DNA of 64,000 nucleotides from Lactiplantibacillus songbeiensis (GTDB lineage: Bacteria; Bacillota; Bacilli; Lactobacillales; Lactobacillaceae), in NCBI RefSeq assembly GCF_005405125.1, contig NZ_BJDL01000022.1:1-64000 (forward strand), given 5' to 3'. The translations under genes and the position numbers were made by a program. Within the stretch, counting starts at the first letter, position 1, and each line of letters begins with the position of its first letter. Shown one piece after another: positions 1-7,699 of the stretch. The notes beneath the pieces were generated by a model that was given only the letters and a program-made list of their open reading frames with translations, did not search any database and was not told the DNA's origin.

Positions 1-78
1 TTTGAGGATGTGTCCTTTTAGTTTACACAAAAATTGGTGTTGATGGGAAATCCATCAACACCAAATATTGTAGAACCC
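1..78. mobile_element. possible end of an insertion sequence (ISL3-like), cut by the window edge
   Basis: The first 78 bases hold no gene. A perfect hairpin lies at 34-64 and, read on the minus strand, is followed by a short T run, as at the 3' end of a transposase transcript. The stretch ends at 71-78 with the complement of GGGTTCTA, which resembles terminal inverted repeats of ISL3-type elements of lactobacilli from memory. No transposase residues are visible because the rest would lie left of the window. It could equally be an ordinary terminator of an unseen gene. Confidence 0.3.
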
Positions 79-90
79 AAATAATCACGT

Positions 91-132
91 AAAACGGTCC
101 GCCGGCATGTTATGCTAGCGAACCGTTTTTTT
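91..132 (-). terminator. terminator of the CAP-domain gene
   Basis: Read on the minus strand, an ACGGTTCGC/GCGGACCGT stem (one G-T pair) lies directly after the stop codon of the secreted CAP gene. A-rich and T-rich flanks make it possibly bidirectional. Confidence 0.75.
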
Positions 133-133
133 A

Positions 134-952
134 TTAATTCGTTTGATCAATCACATTATAGACCGTTTGTGTCTGTGCCTTGACATACCAGCCAATCCCA
201 ATCTGGGTGGCAGCCGGATCAATCAGATTCTTACGATGACCCCAATCCGAATCAGCATCGTCATAGAGATAGCTATCCGCAGCATCTTTGCCAAAATTAA
301 AGCTAAGGTCATTGTAACTCGACATATACAAGCATTCTGACCACATCGTCTCACCTGTAACACCAAATTGCGCAGCTTCTTTATCGAACATAGCATTGCC
401 TTGAGCATCCGTATGCGACAACGTGTCAATCGCGCCATTATCTTTAGCCCGTTGATTAGCCAAGTTAGTTAAATTGGCATTCATCGTTAAAGGTGCCGCT
501 CCGAACTTCGCCCGTTCTTGATTGACAATGGCTAAAAAGTTCTGTGACATCTTGATAGCCGCAAAAGTTGCCGGCGTGTTTTTAGTCACGGCCACCGTCT
601 TTTTGGGGGCTTTCCCCGCTGTCAAATAACCATGCCAGATCCAGCCCTTCGCCTTACCTTTGCCAATATAATAATAGACGGCCTTTTTATGGTTCGCCTT
701 GCGTACCGTGGCATGCTTAGTAATATAAAAAGTCGTGTGCGGATAATTTTTAGCGTGATGGGTCACTCTAATCAACTTGGCACTGCTATAAATCGTCCCT
801 TTAGTCGCATGATAAGCGGTTGACTTAACCTTGGTCGTTTTAAGGACCGTCGCCGCTTTAGGCTTAGCTGCCACCGTCGTCACTGAACCTGCTAAGCCCC
901 CGACTGCTAACGCCAACACTAATAATCCCTTTAATCCCCGTTTTAATTGCAT
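134..952 (-). CDS. secreted CAP (SCP/PR-1) domain protein with N-terminal wall-type module
   Basis: Predicted exported protein of 272 residues. The start chosen is the ATG at 952, nine bases after AGGAGG; an upstream start in the same frame has no usable site. After a basic N-terminus and hydrophobic signal segment (about residues 8-30) comes a module of about 75 residues rich in Tyr/Lys/His (YSSAKL, KKAVYYYI, GWIWHG). The C-terminal half is a CAP domain: NQERAKFGAAPL, a later SHTDAQGN and GHRKNLIDP, ending in an IGIGWYV strand. CAP proteins are secreted, and in bacteria their ligands are mostly unknown. The N-terminal module recurs in the secreted protein at 6487-7209, so it probably directs wall association. 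That role is inferred; the CAP assignment is secure. Confidence 0.88.
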   Translation of the reverse strand: MQLKRGLKGLLVLALAVGGLAGSVTTVAAKPKAATVLKTTKVKSTAYHATKGTIYSSAKLIRVTHHAKNYPHTTFYITKHATVRKANHKKAVYYYIGKGKAKGWIWHGYLTAGKAPKKTVAVTKNTPATFAAIKMSQNFLAIVNQERAKFGAAPLTMNANLTNLANQRAKDNGAIDTLSHTDAQGNAMFDKEAAQFGVTGETMWSECLYMSSYNDLSFNFGKDAADSYLYDDADSDWGHRKNLIDPAATQIGIGWYVKAQTQTVYNVIDQTN

Positions 953-1051
953 GACCAACATCCTCCTTTTGACTAAGTTAATTATAAACCGATAATTTCC
1001 AACCAACAATCTAAAAAAACAGGCCAGCCGCTAAGCCAACCTGCTATTATG

Positions 1052-1924
1052 CTAATCTTCACCACGTAACTGTTGTTGATTTTGCCGCCGCACCTTATTT
1101 GGCACATCTTCTTCTAATAAGTATTCCCGAATCAAGCCAACAATTTGCTTATTCTGCGGTAAATCCGAATGAGTCGTATTCGCCCCGGTCACCGTCACTT
1201 CCGTAAAATGTTTGATCTGATTCTGGAATATATACTTACCAGCATTTACACTGTTATATGGTACCGTTCCATCACTCGTATAGTTTTCCGTCCCGGCAAT
1301 CGAATACATAGTCAACGAATTCGGCAAGCCAGCGCGATACTTATACAGTTCTTGATACATACTCGTCTTCGGCGTCGTACTGGTCGATTCCATATTATAC
1401 GGTGTGGCAATCGTCATGAAACGATCAATCGTAATCTTTGGCGATTGTTTAAGATAACGTTCCAAGAACAGCGTCCAGATCAACCCACCATTAGAATGTC
1501 CCAAGGCTCGGAAATGATTAAAGCGATACGTTTTCACCAATTCCTTAAACGCGATATTCAACCAGACCGCCTGCTTGTCAATATTGGCTTTACCATCCTT
1601 ATTATTCGCAAAACCAATCACGATAAACGGTTCATTATCATTTTGTTTGAGATGACCACTATAGGTGATACTGCCATCAGTCGCGACCGTCAGCTTCAGC
1701 ACACTGTGTTTTTGAGGCGTTTCTTTTCCTAATTCCGTAATCAGACTGTCGAACCGGTTCTGACTAGCACTGGAACCCGGCACCATAATCACGGGGGCCA
1801 TGCGCGTCCGACCGGCATCTTTTAACGTTTTAATGTTTGCGCGCGTCCAATTATAAGCCGGCCAGCAAACACCGACTAAAATCACGACACCTAGTAGCCA
1901 CTGCCACCAATTACGCTTCAGCAT
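1052..1924 (-). CDS. DUF915 family alpha/beta hydrolase, membrane-anchored
   Basis: 290-residue alpha/beta hydrolase of the DUF915 group common in lactobacilli. The start at 1924 is preceded by GGAGGTGATC, an unusually complete anti-16S match, with good spacing. Residues about 5-27 form one hydrophobic segment, either an uncleaved anchor or a signal peptide, so the domain faces outward. The nucleophile elbow GHSNGG is in the middle of the protein and PVIMVPGSSASQ forms the oxyanion-side strand. Substrate unknown; lipid or ester hydrolysis is the family expectation. The gene overlaps the end of the upstream EIIC gene by 14 bp, so the two are translationally coupled. An alternative GTG start nine bases earlier would fall inside the ribosome site. 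Confidence 0.88.
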   Translation of the reverse strand: MLKRNWWQWLLGVVILVGVCWPAYNWTRANIKTLKDAGRTRMAPVIMVPGSSASQNRFDSLITELGKETPQKHSVLKLTVATDGSITYSGHLKQNDNEPFIVIGFANNKDGKANIDKQAVWLNIAFKELVKTYRFNHFRALGHSNGGLIWTLFLERYLKQSPKITIDRFMTIATPYNMESTSTTPKTSMYQELYKYRAGLPNSLTMYSIAGTENYTSDGTVPYNSVNAGKYIFQNQIKHFTEVTVTGANTTHSDLPQNKQIVGLIREYLLEEDVPNKVRRQNQQQLRGED

Positions 1925-3230
1925 CGTGATCACCTCCGAGTTCAGCCTGGTTATTAATCAAAATAAAGGGCAGATAAATCGCTGTCGCCACAGTTAAATT
2001 AATCACGCTGACTAATAACGCGTGCCAATCGCCACCGGTCCCCAGCCAGCCCATCAAAAAGCCGGGCATCGTCCGATAAATCGGATACGCTACGGGCGGC
2101 ATAAACTGTAATTTCAACGCAACCCAAGTAATGCCCATACTAGCCATCGGTGCCAGCAAGAATGGAACCGCTAAGATGGGACTATACATAATTGGCAACC
2201 CCACTAGGAGCGGTTGATTGAAGTTAAACAAGCTTGGTAATAAGCTCGTTTTAGCCACTAACCGGAAATCATGATTGCGAGAACGCCATAAGATGGCAAT
2301 AATCAACGCTAACGTCATCCCAGGACCGCCAACGTTTGCGAAAGCATCAAAAATCGTATGCATCGTGATTGGATTCGGGGCACCCCAGGCGGAACCATGT
2401 TGGAGCGCATATTCCAAATTCTGAACGGTGCGGACCGAATTATTGCCGCTAAAACTGATAGGTCCGATAATCCCAATCAACCAGAAAAAGTTACTTAGCA
2501 AGGTCGCACTAAAAATCAATAGCATCACTTGACCCACATGTCCAAATGGATAACGAAATAATTGATAGAACAGGCCATTGACCCCGCCGTTACTCAGATA
2601 ACTAACACCATAGCCGAGTGCCCCAAAAATCACCAAGGTCACACTAATTGGTAACAAGTTGGCTTGCGCGCGGGCCAACAGATGCGTCCGCGTCTCGATC
2701 AATTGATGGACATGCGGTCGCCGTGCCAATTTACTGAATAACCACCCCGTCAATAACCCGACTAACAAGGCTAAAAAGATCCCTTGCATTCCCAGATTAC
2801 CTTCCAAAAATTGTGATGTCGCCGTCCGCCCATCTTTAGAGAATAATGCAAAGTTAAAGTTCAACATGACAAAGCTCAGACTAGCCGTTAACCCGGCCAT
2901 TAAATCATCATGATTGGTCGGCCGGACGACTAAGTTAGCGACCGCAAACGCCGCAATGACGGCCAACACCCCATTGACACTCACACTAAGCATCCCGGTA
3001 TAACTCGCTAAATCTTCAAAACCTGGCACCCAGTGACTCAAATAATAGATATGATTAAAAAAGCCGTTTTTTTGAAAAATAGCCTGGTTCAAGACGTTAA
3101 TATAAGCCCCAATCAACACAAACGGAAACAGCAAAGTCAACGTGTCCCGAATCGCCCGGAAATACCGCTGTCGCGCCATTGTTTGGTCAAAACACTGAAG
3201 CCCCAAAAGTAAACTTTTAATCGTTCTCAT
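1911..3230 (-). CDS. PTS sugar transporter subunit IIC (cellobiose/lactose-type)
   Basis: 439-residue polytopic membrane protein of the PTS EIIC lactose/cellobiose family. It starts RYFRAIRDTLTLLFPFVLIG, typical of the first helix, and has about ten hydrophobic segments. The region NPITMHTIFDAFANVGGPG followed by FNFNQPLLVGLPIMYSP matches the substrate-channel loop of the family (compare NEPIVFG). No EIIA, EIIB, phospho-glycosidase or PTS regulator is nearby, so it is an orphan EIIC depending on phosphocarriers encoded elsewhere, or a non-PTS permease. Sugar unknown. The annotated ATG sits only one base after GGGAG, so the true start is uncertain; an in-frame ATG 17 codons on is an alternative. 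Coupled to the DUF915 hydrolase gene downstream. Confidence 0.85.
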   Translation of the reverse strand: MRTIKSLLLGLQCFDQTMARQRYFRAIRDTLTLLFPFVLIGAYINVLNQAIFQKNGFFNHIYYLSHWVPGFEDLASYTGMLSVSVNGVLAVIAAFAVANLVVRPTNHDDLMAGLTASLSFVMLNFNFALFSKDGRTATSQFLEGNLGMQGIFLALLVGLLTGWLFSKLARRPHVHQLIETRTHLLARAQANLLPISVTLVIFGALGYGVSYLSNGGVNGLFYQLFRYPFGHVGQVMLLIFSATLLSNFFWLIGIIGPISFSGNNSVRTVQNLEYALQHGSAWGAPNPITMHTIFDAFANVGGPGMTLALIIAILWRSRNHDFRLVAKTSLLPSLFNFNQPLLVGLPIMYSPILAVPFLLAPMASMGITWVALKLQFMPPVAYPIYRTMPGFLMGWLGTGGDWHALLVSVINLTVATAIYLPFILINNQAELGGDHDAEA

Positions 3231-3368
3231 CTCCCGTTACCTTACTCTGCTAAAATCATACCGCAGCCACTCACAAAAAAATACGAAAGCCACTTAAAAG
3301 GTGCATTTAGCTTCCTAAACGTCAGTGCATCGGTTATGATTAAGGCAAAATAACGGAGGTGGTCAACC

Positions 3369-3809
3369 ATGCCAAGTCCTTACACGCACATTCTAGCGCC
3401 CGTCGACAGCTCCGCTCAAGCCCAAGCAGCCTTCATTGAAGCGGTTAATATCGCCCAGCGGCATCACGCCCAACTCACTGCTTTATATGTCGTCGATGAT
3501 AGCGCCTATCACGCGCCAGCCATGGATCCCGTCTTAACTGAACTGTTAGAAGCCGAAGCTAGCCATGCCCAAGCTGACATGCGCGACCGCCAACGCTTCG
3601 TGACCACAACGACCGTGCCCCAATTTCGGGCCGAAGTTGCATATGGCAACCCGAAACGATTGATTGAAGCCTATGCCAAACAGCATACTGACATTGACTT
3701 GATTGTCTTAGGCGCCACTGGTAAAGATTCGCCGCATCGCGTGGCCGTTGGATCGACCACGAGTTATGTGGTTGACCAGGCACCGTGTAATGTGATGGTC
3801 ATTCGGTAA
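3369..3809 (+). CDS. universal stress protein UspA family
   Basis: 146-residue single-domain universal stress protein. It opens with the strand YTHILAPVDSSAQA, carries the VDDSAY strand end, and ends with the ATP-binding signature GATGKDSPHRVAVGSTTSYV followed by APCNVMVIR. The pattern G-x2-G then about nine residues and GS is that of ATP-binding Usp proteins. Cytoplasmic; stress-linked role by family. Monocistronic, with GGAGGT seven bases before ATG and a strong terminator after the stop. It is transcribed away from the EIIC operon, so the 138-bp gap holds both promoters. Confidence 0.93.
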   Translation: MPSPYTHILAPVDSSAQAQAAFIEAVNIAQRHHAQLTALYVVDDSAYHAPAMDPVLTELLEAEASHAQADMRDRQRFVTTTTVPQFRAEVAYGNPKRLIEAYAKQHTDIDLIVLGATGKDSPHRVAVGSTTSYVVDQAPCNVMVIR

Positions 3810-3836
3810 AATCAAGTTTACACAACTAGCCAATAA

Positions 3837-3881
3837 AAGGCATCGTAGAATGGACAGAATACCCATTTCTACGATGCCTTA
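3837..3881. terminator. bidirectional terminator between uspA and the PIN pseudogene
   Basis: A 14-16 bp stem (AAGGCATCGTAGAA with its complement) around a short loop, with A-rich and T-rich sides. It fits both uspA on the plus strand and the PIN pseudogene reading toward it on the minus strand. Confidence 0.8.
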
Positions 3882-3883
3882 TT

Positions 3884-4520
3884 CTAATTATGTCTATCAG
3901 TCAAAATAGCAGCTAGCCGTTGGTCAAATTCAGTTAACTTCTGTTGTCGCTCATACTTATTGTCAAAAAGCGATTTATAAAAGTGACATACCTTAGACTT
4001 AGCAATCCCAGCTTCAACGACACAATAATAGCAAAAATCAGCTAATGAATCTTGAACAATTAATTGTTCCAATCCAGTTATTGCATCAACATAGGTATAC
4101 TGTTTCTTGCTCAACTACCGTACCAATATCAGCATCATTACTGCAAATTAACTGTGCGTCCTCTAAAAGACACACTGCTAAAATTGCAATTTCACCAGTA
4201 TCAGTTATGTATTTGACGCGCTTACCTTGTTCAGCACGATGCTGATTCATTCGGCGAAGGCTGCTTTTATTTGATTGACCTGAGCCTGATAAATAACTCG
4301 TTCATCAGTAGTCAGCGTTACCGGATCAAATACATGCCACGCCCGCCTTTGAATTTCACGCTCAACAACTTGCCGTGCAACCAATAATTCATCTAAAACA
4401 TCAACATGAATCCAAACATTATCATATAGTTCATCAATCCACTCAAAAACATTTGTTTTTAAATGCTGCAAAAATCAACATATTTGTATCAACAAAGACT
4501 CGGACTGCTCGTCGATTCAT
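3884..4520 (-). pseudogene. frameshifted PIN-domain protein (probable toxin-type RNase)
   Basis: Four reading frames on the minus strand join into one PIN-domain protein. The first starts at 4520 (ATGA overlap with the ImmA stop, GGAGG upstream) and gives VRVFVDTNMLIFAAFK, the classic first PIN strand with catalytic Asp. It shifts at a run of five A to a segment at 4247-4471, then to one starting near 4250 (TDTGEIAILAV and ICSNDADIG, the second and third PIN acid motifs), then at an AAA run near 4110 to the C-terminal segment ending at 3884. One-base changes at each point restore a coherent chain of about 210 residues. PIN proteins are metal-dependent RNases. As it stands the gene is broken unless the sequence has errors. 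Confidence 0.7.
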
Positions 4521-5332
4521 TCAACGGTTCCTCCCGATTGCTGTGCCATCAGCTGTTGTCGCCGTTTTAAATAACGATTAGCTCGTTTAGGATCCGTATG
4601 GACTAGTAAATTAGCTGCTTCGATTAAAGTTAATTGCTTCTTTTGAACTAAGCCTTCAACAAAATCCGCCAACACGTTAAAGCTTTCAAATGGGGCTGGC
4701 TGATTTAAAGGGCTTGGTGGAAAATTCGCTTGTACCAAATATGCCAACCAATCTTTTTCATGCCACTTAACCAACTTGACATCTGACGATAATAGCCCCA
4801 ACTCTTGCAACCGACGTGTAACTGCGACATAGGGCATTGCCGACAAGTTTGCCAGTCTCACAATTGCAGCACACATCGCGTCAATTTCAGGACTTTTCTG
4901 ATTTTGCATCGCTTTCTGCCAAGTTGTACTTACCATAGTTCTAGGTAACATGACCGCAGCCGCAAAATGATCGGCTGCTCGCTCAGCATCAAAAAGATTA
5001 AGCGCCGTTTGTGCTTCAATCATTGCACTAGCAGTACCAAACCACTTTGTCCCTAAAGCAAGCTGCCATAATTCATGCGCAGCACTATAATAACGTGCTC
5101 GCAAATCTTGGTGCGTATTTAACACGACAAATGTCTGCTGACGATAATGAATTGATGCGCCAGCATAAGTCGGATCATCACTATTTTGATAAATAACAGC
5201 CGTTCGCTCAGCCAAAACAGTTTCAATATCAGCGCCAATAAACAGTTCCAAGCCAAAGTTAGTTCTCAAAAAAGCATCCGCCGCTAACTCAGCCAGATTC
5301 TCAGAAAAAGCCTTCTTATCAGCACTAATCAT
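4517..5332 (-). CDS. ImmA/IrrE-family metallopeptidase with altered HEXXH
   Basis: 271-residue protein of the ImmA/IrrE (COG2856) family, which pairs with XRE repressors and, in phage and ICE examples, cleaves or inactivates them. The family helix is present as AAHELWQLAL: the first His and Glu of HEXXH are kept but the second His is Gln. The downstream acidic helix AERAADHFAAAVMLP is well conserved. The loss of a zinc ligand predicts weak or absent protease activity, leaving a possible binding role. The gene overlaps the XRE gene by 8 bp and the PIN gene by ATGA, so all three form one operon. The C-terminal half, about 120 residues, is not recognised. Confidence 0.85.
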   Translation of the reverse strand: MISADKKAFSENLAELAADAFLRTNFGLELFIGADIETVLAERTAVIYQNSDDPTYAGASIHYRQQTFVVLNTHQDLRARYYSAAHELWQLALGTKWFGTASAMIEAQTALNLFDAERAADHFAAAVMLPRTMVSTTWQKAMQNQKSPEIDAMCAAIVRLANLSAMPYVAVTRRLQELGLLSSDVKLVKWHEKDWLAYLVQANFPPSPLNQPAPFESFNVLADFVEGLVQKKQLTLIEAANLLVHTDPKRANRYLKRRQQLMAQQSGGTVE

Positions 5333-5663
5333 GGATGCTCTCCTTTAAATCAACATATCGTTCGACATCCCAAAGTAGCTGTTCAAAATCATGCTGGGCT
5401 TTAGGCTTAGAAAAGTGCCCCCGCAACTCGTACTGTGGTTGATGCTCAGCTTTAACTTGTGGACTAGCTGTTAGCTCAGCCAGTGGTACACCAATGATTT
5501 TGGAGATCTTAATCAATTGTTGTGTTTGTAATTTTCGTTTACCATTTAAAATTTGACTAATTAATGCTGGCGTAATCACTAACTTTTCTGCCAACCATTT
5601 TTGTGAGCGCTCATGTGCTAATAACCAAGCTTGAATATTAGCAATTGTCGTTTGATTATTCAT
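5325..5663 (-). CDS. XRE-family HTH transcriptional regulator
   Basis: 112-residue regulator with an N-terminal HTH_XRE domain: WLLAHERSQKWLAEKLVITP, then ALISQILNGKRKLQTQQLIK as the recognition helix region, then IGVPLAELT. The C-terminal 45 residues are charged and link to the next gene's product in comparable XRE-ImmA pairs. First gene of the XRE-ImmA/IrrE-PIN operon. A 16-bp perfect palindrome overlaps the proposed -35 of its promoter, which suggests autorepression. Known analogues control lysogeny, conjugative transfer or toxin-antitoxin genes; here a toxin-antitoxin-like unit is the best guess because of the PIN gene. Confidence 0.88.
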   Translation of the reverse strand: MNNQTTIANIQAWLLAHERSQKWLAEKLVITPALISQILNGKRKLQTQQLIKISKIIGVPLAELTASPQVKAEHQPQYELRGHFSKPKAQHDFEQLLWDVERYVDLKESIHD

Positions 5664-5713
5664 CTTGCCATCCTCTCTCGCTAATGTCTGAACTACTGGC
5701 TATGATATCGGTT

Positions 5714-5744
5714 ATTATATCACGCTTGTTAATATTAACAAACG
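5714..5744 (-). promoter_or_regulatory. promoter and palindromic operator of the XRE operon
   Basis: On the minus strand TTGTTA and TATAAT are separated by 16 bases. The 16-bp perfect palindrome TTGTTAATATTAACAA at 5726-5741 covers the -35. A similar TTAACAATTAA motif lies just upstream. This is the expected layout for a self-repressing XRE regulator. Confidence 0.7.
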
Positions 5745-5782
5745 CATTGGCTTAATTGTTAATCAAGAGACAAAAGCTGTCT

Positions 5783-6313
5783 TCAAAATAAGTCTTTCAA
5801 TTTCATCGTCGTATTATAGTTCCGAGCACTCGTCTGCTTATAAAACGGCGTACCGATTAACTTGGAATAGAATGACTTGCTAAAATTCACTTTTAAAGTT
5901 GACGTCCAGAAAATAACATTGGGCGTGATCAAGACCTGATCATAGTCAGTTAGCTTGGGCAATAGCCACTGTTCCAGTTCAGAATCATATTTGGTCAACT
6001 TAAACAACGCGTTGTGACGCAGCTGTGGATCTTGCCCCCACCATGCCGGCGCTAAAGCCAAATCAGCCATAAATTCTGGCTGGGTCAATACGCGAAAATC
6101 AATTGGAAAGTCAAAATTTGTCTTTAACAGTTTGGACGTTAATTCAGTAACTGCCGCTGTGGCTAAGGAACTGGTAAAAAATAAATTGCCACTATTGATG
6201 TAGGAATGCACGTCGATACATCCAGCGGTGGTAAACACCGCCCGTAAATCGGCCATTGGCACGCGATGGTTGTCGCCAACATTGACACCGCGTAATAATA
6301 ATAGATATTTCAT
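5783..6313 (-). CDS. DUF1697 family protein
   Basis: 176-residue cytoplasmic protein of the DUF1697 family. Its start YLLLLRGVNVGDNHRVPMAD and the following SYINSGNLFF are the family hallmarks. No function is established for the family and the neighbourhood does not point to one. It stands alone: the XRE promoter lies downstream and a divergent secreted-protein gene upstream. Length is normal for the family. Confidence 0.88.
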   Translation of the reverse strand: MKYLLLLRGVNVGDNHRVPMADLRAVFTTAGCIDVHSYINSGNLFFTSSLATAAVTELTSKLLKTNFDFPIDFRVLTQPEFMADLALAPAWWGQDPQLRHNALFKLTKYDSELEQWLLPKLTDYDQVLITPNVIFWTSTLKVNFSKSFYSKLIGTPFYKQTSARNYNTTMKLKDLF

Positions 6314-6443
6314 TGGTTCATCCTCGTTTTTAATTAGTTATGGTTATCGATCATCATTGAACTAAGTTTAGTATACGTGATGTCCTAACTTTTATCCTAT
6401 TTCGATTATTAATATTCTATCTATCCATTAAATATTAAAATGA

Positions 6444-6449
6444 TATAAT
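6444..6449 (+). promoter_or_regulatory. -10 box of the secreted-protein gene
   Basis: A consensus TATAAT 38 bases before the TTG start. Transcription would begin near 6456, just past the ATG at 6454, so that ATG cannot be used; this decides the start of the next gene. No clear -35 is seen. Confidence 0.55.
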
Positions 6450-6486
6450 TATCATGTCAAAAATATTATTTTGGAGGCGCAATAAA

Positions 6487-7209
6487 TTGCGTAAATTTGT
6501 CAAATTAGCAGCAGTCGGGGTCTTATCATTGAGTATGGGTGTCGCTGCTATGCCTAGCAACACGTTGAATGTCTTAGCCAAAACAAAGGCCGCAAAAGTG
6601 ATTAGTTCCAAAAACATTAAGAAAACGGCTTATCATATTAATGCGGGCTACCTCTATTCAAGTGCCAAGTTAACTAAGAAACGTCATAATGGGAAGAATT
6701 ATCTTAAGACAACTTTCTATGCCACAAAATCAGCCCATGTTAAAAAGGCTAACGGGAAAAAAGCGGTTTACTATTACATTAAGAATAGCAAAGGCTCCGT
6801 TAAAGGCTGGGCTTGGCATGGTAATTTGACTAAGTTCAACGTGAAAGCCGCAAAACAACATAAGTCAGACATTAAAAAACTAGTCGCAATTGTACGAACC
6901 ATGTCCCCAGACGATCAAGACTCAGTATTATCCAACTTTACTGGTATTAATACGAACATGCCATACTACAATCTAGCTAATGCCATCGATGACATGGGCT
7001 TGGGGGATACAATTGAAGATGCTAAAGCAATGTCGGCTGCCTACCATCTCTTTGCTGGTCGCTTCGATTCAGCAACTAATGCCCAATTATCTGCCCAGAA
7101 TAGTCGATTAGAAGAAGCTACTAATAGTGCAAATTCTGATTCAGACTATTCGACAGCTACTTATAACTTGGGCAGCTCATTATTTGAAGCCGTTACAACC
7201 CTAAAATAG
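6487..7209 (+). CDS. secreted protein with shared Tyr/Lys-rich wall module, unknown C-terminal half
   Basis: 240-residue predicted exported protein. The TTG start at 6487 is chosen because GGAGG sits ten bases upstream and a TATAAT box makes the earlier ATG unusable. A signal peptide (KFVKLAAVGVLSLSMG, cut after about residue 30) is followed by a 75-residue module: TAYHINAGYLYSSAKL, KTTFYATK, KKAVYYYI, KGWAWHGNLT. It is clearly homologous to the N-terminal module of the CAP protein at 134-952. The remaining 120 residues are mostly helical by composition and end in LGSSLFEAVTTLK; I recognise no family. A wall-binding module carrying an unknown payload is the likely reading. Lysine codon AAA use and AT content are higher than in its neighbours. 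Confidence 0.85.
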   Translation: MRKFVKLAAVGVLSLSMGVAAMPSNTLNVLAKTKAAKVISSKNIKKTAYHINAGYLYSSAKLTKKRHNGKNYLKTTFYATKSAHVKKANGKKAVYYYIKNSKGSVKGWAWHGNLTKFNVKAAKQHKSDIKKLVAIVRTMSPDDQDSVLSNFTGINTNMPYYNLANAIDDMGLGDTIEDAKAMSAAYHLFAGRFDSATNAQLSAQNSRLEEATNSANSDSDYSTATYNLGSSLFEAVTTLK

Positions 7210-7286
7210 TCTAAGAATCAATTATAGATAAACGTAAAAGTCGTTATTATATTCATCCATATAATATCAATTTCAATCTAAAGTAG

Positions 7287-7332
7287 AGCAGCACTACAAT
7301 TCCGTTATTAAAGGGATTGTAGTGCTGCTTTA
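7287..7332 (+). terminator. terminator of the secreted-protein gene
   Basis: A 14-bp stem (AGCAGCACTACAAT with complement) and TTTAA tail about 80 bases after the stop. Confidence 0.75.
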
Positions 7333-7386
7333 ACTATAACTGGCCACCAAAAATAGTGCCTATTATGTTGGAAAACGGAAAATTAG

Positions 7387-7519
7387 AAACCGCTCCAATC
7401 CCTTGCGGTGCTTAACGCTATGAGTGCTCTGGTACACAACTTGGTGCACACAATTTCTGAAAATACCAAATATCACCAAAATATCGATTTATATCGTTTC
7501 GCAGCATTTCGCGAAAAAT
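7387..7519 (+). pseudogene. possible C-terminal remnant of a phage integrase beside tRNA-Arg
   Basis: A short open frame after a stop at 7384 reads SALVHNLVHTISENTK and ends FAAFREK before TAA at 7517. Tails with paired GT-V-H or V-P repeats are common at the C-terminus of tyrosine integrases of Firmicute prophages, and the position about 60 bp from the 3' end of a tRNA gene is where such genes end. No catalytic part is left and no duplicated tRNA end is visible. Low-complexity coincidence is a real alternative. Confidence 0.3.
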
Positions 7520-7564
7520 AAAAACCGCTTTATAGCAACGTTTAGCGTCGATATGAAGCGGTTT
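7515..7564 (-). terminator. terminator of tRNA-Arg
   Basis: On the minus strand a stem AACCGCTT/AAGCGGTT with an internal smaller stem is followed by TTTTTATTTTT, 15-20 bases after the tRNA 3' end. Confidence 0.75.
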
Positions 7565-7578
7565 GATAGAGATAATAA

Positions 7579-7651
7579 TGGCCTTACCCGGACTCGAACC
7601 GGGATCAACCGCTTAGGAGGCGGGTGCCCTATCCAGTTGTGCTATAAGGCC
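7579..7651 (-). tRNA. tRNA-Arg (anticodon CCT)
   Basis: A 73-base cloverleaf on the minus strand: acceptor stem GGCCTTA/TAAGGCC, anticodon loop CTCCTAA giving anticodon CCT (reads AGG), T-arm CCGGTTCGAGTCCGG, discriminator A. CCA is not encoded. One mismatch (C-T) tops the anticodon stem. tRNA-Arg genes are common prophage integration sites, in line with the possible integrase tail next to it. Confidence 0.95.
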
Positions 7652-7652
7652 A

Positions 7653-7690
7653 AAAATCAATCCGTCAAATATCATCTCACGGATTGACTA
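7653..7690 (-). terminator. terminator of the oxidoreductase-helicase operon
   Basis: On the minus strand TCAATCCGT pairs with ACGGATTGA, followed by TTTTT, between the helicase stop and the tRNA 5' end. Confidence 0.75.
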
Positions 7691-7699
7691 AATTTTCAA

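Noticed and set aside
3810-3881. IS end after uspA, because GTTTACACAA occurs here and at 21-30
   Set aside because: The shared ten bases are short, no terminal repeat or transposase fragment follows, and the hairpin is explained as a terminator.
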